Origin: Absicoccus intestinalis
GTDB taxonomy: Bacteria; Bacillota_I; Bacilli_A; Erysipelotrichales; Erysipelotrichaceae
DNA length: 64,000 nucleotides
Reading direction: 5' to 3'
Assembly: GCF_033971885.1 (NCBI RefSeq)
Contig: NZ_JALBUS010000005.1
Location: forward strand, 84,742 to 148,741
Below are positions 60,001-64,000 of the stretch, piece by piece. The position numbers and the translations under genes are program-made. Below the pieces are notes generated by a model, which was given only the letters and a program-made list of their open reading frames with translations, was not told the origin of the DNA and searched no databases. Positions within the stretch are counted from its first letter, which is position 1. Each line of letters starts with the position of its first letter.

Positions 60001-60895
60001 ACTCCATTTCTCGCCAATACGGATTTGGCGTAGCCAAGATACAATCCGCATGCCCATCGATCGAAATCGTTTCTTTTGGCATCAATAAAAGACTTGTTCC
60101 TGGTTCAACCAAAGTATTATCCACCAGAATACGGCCCGATAAGATCGTGCAAACGGCTGCTATTTCACTCGGATTGGAAACACGATCTTGCACATGTTTA
60201 TGAATCAGATCAAAAGCATAGAATGCAGCATGTCGCCCTGTAGAAAAGGTTTGTTTGATTTCTTTGTTTGTTGGAATCATGGTCGCTAACGCTTTTTCAA
60301 TATGTAACTCACGCTTGTTTCCTTTTGCATCTTTTCGATCATGATCGTACAAACGATAGGTAATATTCGTCGATTGTTGGATCTCATAAATCAAAGCACC
60401 ATGCGTCAAAGCATGGACAGTACCTGCTGGCGTAAACAACAAGTCATTGGTTTTTACAGGATATTTCTTTAATACGTGATGAAAATCTTTCTTTTCAATG
60501 GCTGCTTGAATCGACTCTTTTGTTCCTTCGACATTTTCTGCATAGACCCATCCCTCTTTGGGCGCTTCAATAAAATACCAAGCCTCACACTTTCCATACG
60601 GCTTATTTTCATGGTCCTGGGCAAATCCATCGGTTGGATGCACTTGGATGCTGACATCGAATTTAGCCGCATCAAAACTAACCATGATCGGATATTCTTC
60701 GTTTGGCAATAAACCAAAAGCAGCTGGATCCTTTTGGATCAACGATCGCAATGTTGTCTGTCCGATTGGATTATCAATTCCTTCAATTGCCGCACAAGAA
60801 TAAACAATTCCCGTGTGTTTACTTGTAGCTCCATACGCTTGTAGACGCTCATCACCCCAAATTTTATCCATTGAAATTGGCTTTAAGATATACAT
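59999..60895 (-). CDS. manA: mannose-6-phosphate isomerase, class I (third paralogue)
   Basis: 298 residues. SIQVHPTDGFAQDH, GKCEAWYFIEAP and TPAGTVHALTHG give the Zn site, followed by TYRLYDHDRKDAKG. Single gene with TATAAT and a GAGGAAG ribosome site upstream, convergent with the second SorC gene. It may feed the product of the mannose-type PTS into fructose-6-phosphate. Confidence 0.92.
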   Translation of the reverse strand: MYILKPISMDKIWGDERLQAYGATSKHTGIVYSCAAIEGIDNPIGQTTLRSLIQKDPAAFGLLPNEEYPIMVSFDAAKFDVSIQVHPTDGFAQDHENKPYGKCEAWYFIEAPKEGWVYAENVEGTKESIQAAIEKKDFHHVLKKYPVKTNDLLFTPAGTVHALTHGALIYEIQQSTNITYRLYDHDRKDAKGNKRELHIEKALATMIPTNKEIKQTFSTGRHAAFYAFDLIHKHVQDRVSNPSEIAAVCTILSGRILVDNTLVEPGTSLLLMPKETISIDGHADCILATPNPYWREME

Positions 60896-61027
60896 ATCTA
60901 CTTCCTCATTTCTATTATTATATCTTTCATAAATATTGTATCTTTTCTAAAAATGGGTTACACTCTTCATACAAAAGATTCCAATTTTTTGTACAAAAAA
61001 GACAACTGGTTTTGATTGACCTCCCAG

Positions 61028-61092
61028 TATAATCATAGGCAACACTTTTTATGTTGAAAAAAAGTACCCGTCTATGACTTGGTACTTTTTTT
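61028..61092 (+). promoter_or_regulatory. promoter and attenuator-like leader of the nucleoside hydrolase operon
   Basis: TATAAT at 61028-61033 with no good -35. The short transcript can form a terminator (AAAAAGTACC 61059-61068 with GGTACTTTTT 61081-61090) or an earlier hairpin (ACTTTTT 61044-61050 with AAAAAGT 61059-61065). The two exclude each other, as in an attenuator. The terminator ends 14 bases before the start codon. Not a riboswitch class I recognise. Confidence 0.55.
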
Positions 61093-61106
61093 AGTTAGGA
61101 GCGAAT

Positions 61107-62036
61107 ATGAGAAAAGTAATCATTGATTGTGATCCAGGCATTGATGATGGCTTAGCTTTGATGTTGGCCTTAAGTAGTCCGGAAATCGAAGTCATTGGCA
61201 TCACGATCGTATGTGGCAATACCCCTGTAGAGATGGGGTTTGACAACACCAAAAAAATTCTAAAATTCATGGATCGATTGGATATCCCCATTTATAAAGG
61301 AGCGACAAAACCTTTAAAAAAGCCGCCTGTTCATGCCTTAGATATCCATGGTGCCGACGGCTTAGGAGAAAGCTTTCTAGAGGCGGTCCCAGGCTATGAA
61401 CAAAAAATTCATGCGATCGAATTTTTATCCAAAACATTAAAACAAGAACCCTGTACCGTTATTGCGATTGGCCCTATGACCAATTTGGCCCAGCTCATTG
61501 ACCAAGATCCATCAGCTTTTGATGCCATCGACACTTTGGTTTCGATGGGCGGCACCTATCAAGCGCATGGCAATTGTTCCCCTGTCAGTGAATACAATTA
61601 TTGGGAAGATCCAGAAGCAGCCAAAATCGTCTATGCCCATGCCCAAAAGATCCATATGATTGGCTTAGACGTGACGCGACAAATTGTATTGACTCCCGAA
61701 ATGCTGGATACATGGGAAAAGATAAATAAAAAAGTGACCGACTTTATTCGTCAGATCACCCAATTTTATTTTTCCTTCCATTGGCACCAAGAACATATAA
61801 AAGGATGTATCATCAATGATCCATTAGCAGTTGCCTATGCGATCGATCCAACTCTCTGTTCTGGTTTTGAAGCCTATACCGACATTGAAACCGATGGCAT
61901 TACTCGTGGTGAAAGCGTTGTCGATGCCTATGATTTTTATCACAAACCAGCCAATGCCAAGATCCTGACCCAAGTGGATGTAGCCCGCTTTTTTACGGAA
62001 TTTGAAAGTCGAGTGATCAATTATGAAAAACATTAG
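61107..62036 (+). CDS. nucleoside hydrolase (IUNH family)
   Basis: 309 residues, Ca-dependent ribonucleoside hydrolase. IIDCDPGIDDGLALMLAL is the DxDxxxDD metal signature; TIVCGNTPVEM, HGADGLGES, IGPMTNLAQLI and CIINDPLAVAYAID follow. It splits a nucleoside into base and ribose. TAGGAG upstream. It overlaps the next gene by 14 bases, an ECF S component, implying uptake and cleavage of the same nucleoside. Confidence 0.93.
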   Translation: MRKVIIDCDPGIDDGLALMLALSSPEIEVIGITIVCGNTPVEMGFDNTKKILKFMDRLDIPIYKGATKPLKKPPVHALDIHGADGLGESFLEAVPGYEQKIHAIEFLSKTLKQEPCTVIAIGPMTNLAQLIDQDPSAFDAIDTLVSMGGTYQAHGNCSPVSEYNYWEDPEAAKIVYAHAQKIHMIGLDVTRQIVLTPEMLDTWEKINKKVTDFIRQITQFYFSFHWHQEHIKGCIINDPLAVAYAIDPTLCSGFEAYTDIETDGITRGESVVDAYDFYHKPANAKILTQVDVARFFTEFESRVINYEKH

Positions 62037-62568
62037 TACCTATCATATTTGTACCATCGCTTTTGCGATCGTCATCAATATCATCGGAGGACAAATTGCG
62101 CTTCTGTTGCATTTACCCATCTATCTTGACAGCATTGGGACTTTCTTCATTGCAGCTATATGCGGCCCCATCTATGGTATGCTCCCCAACGCTTTGAGCG
62201 GTGTCGCTATGTGGATGTTAGGTGATGTCTATTCCCTCTACTATGCTCCCGTTGGTATCTTATTAGGCTTATTGGCCGGCTTGCTCTTTCATCGCACCAA
62301 TAACGTTTTTTTGACAGCCTTATGGATCACTTTACCTACTTCTTTGGTGAGTGCTTGTATTACCGCCATCTTATTCGGCGGTATCACCTCGAGTGGATCG
62401 ACCGTATTCGTACAGATCCTCGCCAAATTTATCGGCTTGACCCCTGCTTGTTTTATCGTTCAAATCCTTACCGACTATTGCGATCGCACCCTTGGCTTGA
62501 GCCTTGTGAAAATAGTCATCAAACAAATGCCCGATCGCATATTATTGAAACTAAAAAATACGGACTAA
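62023..62568 (+). CDS. ECF transporter S component
   Basis: 181 residues with about five to six membrane helices, built like the small substrate-binding subunits of energy-coupling factor transporters: LPIYLDSIGTFFIAAICGPI (cited to 20), LPNALSGVAMW, YYAPVGILLGLLAGLLFH. The ATPases and EcfT must be elsewhere. The pairing with a nucleoside hydrolase suggests a nucleoside or base as ligand, which is inference. Confidence 0.82.
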   Translation: MKNISTYHICTIAFAIVINIIGGQIALLLHLPIYLDSIGTFFIAAICGPIYGMLPNALSGVAMWMLGDVYSLYYAPVGILLGLLAGLLFHRTNNVFLTALWITLPTSLVSACITAILFGGITSSGSTVFVQILAKFIGLTPACFIVQILTDYCDRTLGLSLVKIVIKQMPDRILLKLKNTD

Positions 62569-62579
62569 ACCGTATTTTT
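62554..62579. terminator. bidirectional terminator
   Basis: AAAAATACGG-ACTAAA-CCGTATTTTT between convergent genes. Confidence 0.88.
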
Positions 62580-63551
62580 TTATTCTTCTTCTGGATACGT
62601 AAGATGCCAATCTTGACGAATCTTTGTCATCATCTGCATGACATCGATCGTATAGTCAAGATGCATTTGATCATCTCCATCGATGGCCCTTTCCATATCC
62701 AATACTTCATATGATAAAGCATCTGTCGTATGCCCTGCTTCGATAGTTTCTTCATGGCCATCCTCGGTATACGTGATCACGGCTTTATCTCCTCTTGGAT
62801 AGTCATACATAGTAACATATCCTTTATCAAACACGATGGTTCCCCGTTTTGGTTGTTTGGCATGTAAGGACAATATAACGGTTGCCATCTCTTGTTCTTT
62901 GTTCATCAATAAAATTCCCGCTTGTTCATCGACCCCAGTGGGCGCAAATTTGACTTGACTTTGGATCTGATCCGGACAAGACTGCATAAACCAACGCACA
63001 AAAGATAACGCATAGACACCAATATCCAACATGGCACCACCCGCTAAATTCTTATTAAAAAAGCGATTTTTCATATTGTAGTCTTTATAAGACCCAAAAT
63101 TCATCTGGATCAGACGCAAAGGCCCTAAACTATCTTTGATCGCATTCAATTTCCGATAGATGGGCATATGATAAATCGTCATTGCTTCTGCCAATACAAC
63201 ATGATTCTTTTGTGCAAGTTCAACCGCCTCAGATAGTTCTTCACTATTTAAGGTAATTGATTTTTCACATAATACATGTTTTCCATGAGAAAGAGCCTGG
63301 CGTAAATATTGAATATGCGTATTATGTGGCGTAGAAATATAGATCACATCCACATTGGGATCCATAAACATTTCTTCCGGATCATCATATACTTTCTCAA
63401 TACCATATTCTTGTGCAAATTTGACCGCCTTTTCATGGGTACGATTACCCACCGCATACAAATTACCACCCAACTGATGCATCGCATCCGCTAATTGATG
63501 CCCAATTACACCGACGCCTAAAGTAGCCCAATTATACTTTATCCGATTCAT
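62580..63551 (-). CDS. Gfo/Idh/MocA family oxidoreductase
   Basis: 323 residues. N-terminal Rossmann fold (GVGVIGHQLADAM, then DVIYISTPHNTHIQYLRQAL cited to 20), the EKSITLN motif (CEKxxxxN), and AGGAMLDIGVYALSFVRWF of the C-terminal domain. Dehydrogenase of a sugar, inositol or dihydrodiol; the substrate cannot be told. Starts 21 bases after the glutamate synthase stop. Ribosome site AGAGGAA. Confidence 0.88.
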   Translation of the reverse strand: MNRIKYNWATLGVGVIGHQLADAMHQLGGNLYAVGNRTHEKAVKFAQEYGIEKVYDDPEEMFMDPNVDVIYISTPHNTHIQYLRQALSHGKHVLCEKSITLNSEELSEAVELAQKNHVVLAEAMTIYHMPIYRKLNAIKDSLGPLRLIQMNFGSYKDYNMKNRFFNKNLAGGAMLDIGVYALSFVRWFMQSCPDQIQSQVKFAPTGVDEQAGILLMNKEQEMATVILSLHAKQPKRGTIVFDKGYVTMYDYPRGDKAVITYTEDGHEETIEAGHTTDALSYEVLDMERAIDGDDQMHLDYTIDVMQMMTKIRQDWHLTYPEEE

Positions 63552-63572
63552 AGATGTTCCTCTTTTCTACTT

Positions 63573-64000
63573 TTATTTTATACAAAAATACGCATCAATG
63601 GAAGCAGCCGCATGTTTGCCAGCCCCCATTGCACTGATGACAGTGGCAGCCCCTGTGACTGCATCTCCACCAGCATAGACACCTTTCTTGGTCGTCATCA
63701 AATTTTCATCCACGACCAGACATCCTTTTCGATTGGCTTCCAATCCTGCCGTTGTGGAACGAATCAATGGATTCGGACTGGTACCAATGGCCATGATCAT
63801 GCAATCGGCTTCGATCTCAAATTCACTGTCTTCGATCGGTACCGGTCTTCTTCGGCCGGATTCATCCGGTTCACCCAGTTCCATACGGATACATTTCACA
63901 TGCGATACCCAGCCATTCTCATCACCCAGTACTTCGACTGGATTGTTCAACAAATCAAAGATGATACCTTCTTCTTGGGCATGTTCCACTTCTTCTTTAC
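63573..64000 (-). CDS. NADPH-dependent glutamate synthase (GltA/GltD-type), 3' part
   Basis: About 142 codons of a larger flavoprotein, cut by the window edge with the frame open to 64000. MELGEPDESGRRRPVP, MAIGTSPNPLIRSTT, GVYAGGDAVTGAATVISAMG and GKHAAASIDAYF are the C-terminal FAD/NADPH region of the homotetrameric glutamate synthase or NfnB family. PreT, the FAD subunit of bacterial dihydropyrimidine dehydrogenase, is a relative but fits less well. Confidence 0.85.
   Translation of the reverse strand, partial: KEEVEHAQEEGIIFDLLNNPVEVLGDENGWVSHVKCIRMELGEPDESGRRRPVPIEDSEFEIEADCMIMAIGTSPNPLIRSTTAGLEANRKGCLVVDENLMTTKKGVYAGGDAVTGAATVISAMGAGKHAAASIDAYFCIK

Noticed and set aside
61028..61092. 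preQ1 or purine riboswitch before the nucleoside hydrolase
   Set aside because: The known loop and A-rich tail sequences are missing, and the apparent outer stem TCATAG/CTATGA would begin within the -10 box, before the transcript starts.
63573..64000. PreT subunit of dihydropyrimidine dehydrogenase, which would complete the pyrimidine pathway
   Set aside because: The visible C-terminal motifs match NADPH-dependent glutamate synthase more closely, and no PreA lies downstream. The missing N-terminal part could still change this.
1..64000. CRISPR arrays, transposases, integrases, phage genes, replication origins
   Set aside because: No regularly spaced short repeats with spacers, no recombinase or phage motifs, and no DnaA-box cluster were seen.

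Overview
The window looks like a chromosomal segment of a low-GC Bacillota, most likely a gut Erysipelotrichia-type anaerobe. The grounds are strong AGGAGG-type ribosome sites, a T-box leader, an infC-rpmI-rplT operon with a leader terminator, the short HisG plus HisZ arrangement, several PTS systems and no respiratory genes. The taxon is inference. I saw no rRNA, CRISPR array, transposase, integrase or phage gene. One tRNA (Lys, anticodon CTT) is present.

Layout. 1-6.7 kb: a GNAT acetyltransferase, then a forward operon deoC-manA-SDR-C_GCAxxG_C_C, then reverse genes for an acidic DUF2812-like membrane protein and an M29 aminopeptidase. 6.7-9.5 kb: a ferrous iron operon feoA-feoA-feoB-FeoB-associated protein, in which feoB is broken by a single-base frameshift. 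9.5-11.4 kb: infC-rpmI-rplT, tRNA-Lys and a cold-shock gene. 11.4-16.7 kb: HAD-murI-M18 peptidase-HAD-thyA-folA. 17-25 kb: a candidate structured RNA and a complete ten-gene his operon (ZGDCBHAFIE) behind a T-box. 25-30.5 kb: cardiolipin synthase, a phosphodiesterase, a small membrane exporter, a SerK-like DUF1015 protein facing ThrH, and a fructosamine kinase. 30.5-31.75 kb: a tandem array of very small transcription units. 31.75-34.8 kb: a DeoR regulator divergent from hxlA-hxlB-manA.

34.9-44.5 kb is a catabolic island. Its genes encode dihydropyrimidinase, N-carbamoyl-amino-acid amidohydrolase, a class III CoA-transferase, two beta-alanyl-CoA ammonia-lyase-like hotdog proteins, an acyl-CoA dehydrogenase with an orphan EtfA FAD domain, two membrane proteins and a MerR regulator. 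Together they spell out a route from dihydropyrimidine to beta-alanine, beta-alanyl-CoA, acrylyl-CoA and propionyl-CoA. 44.7-51.5 kb: an exonuclease, fruK and the mannitol operon mtlA-mtlR-mtlF-mtlD behind a cre-overlapped promoter. 51.8-60.9 kb: a mannose-family PTS (IIB, fused IIC-IID, IIA) with a SorC regulator and an esterase, divergent from a fused AraM-like dehydrogenase/RpiB gene with a second SorC regulator, and a third manA. 61-64 kb: a nucleoside hydrolase with an ECF S component behind an attenuator, a Gfo/Idh/MocA oxidoreductase, and the 3' part of an NADPH-dependent glutamate synthase.

The two observations most worth following are the array of 12-14-residue peptide units, which share an exactly spaced upstream direct repeat and matching terminators, and the MerR-controlled pyrimidine/beta-alanine-to-propionate island with its split lyase and truncated EtfA.
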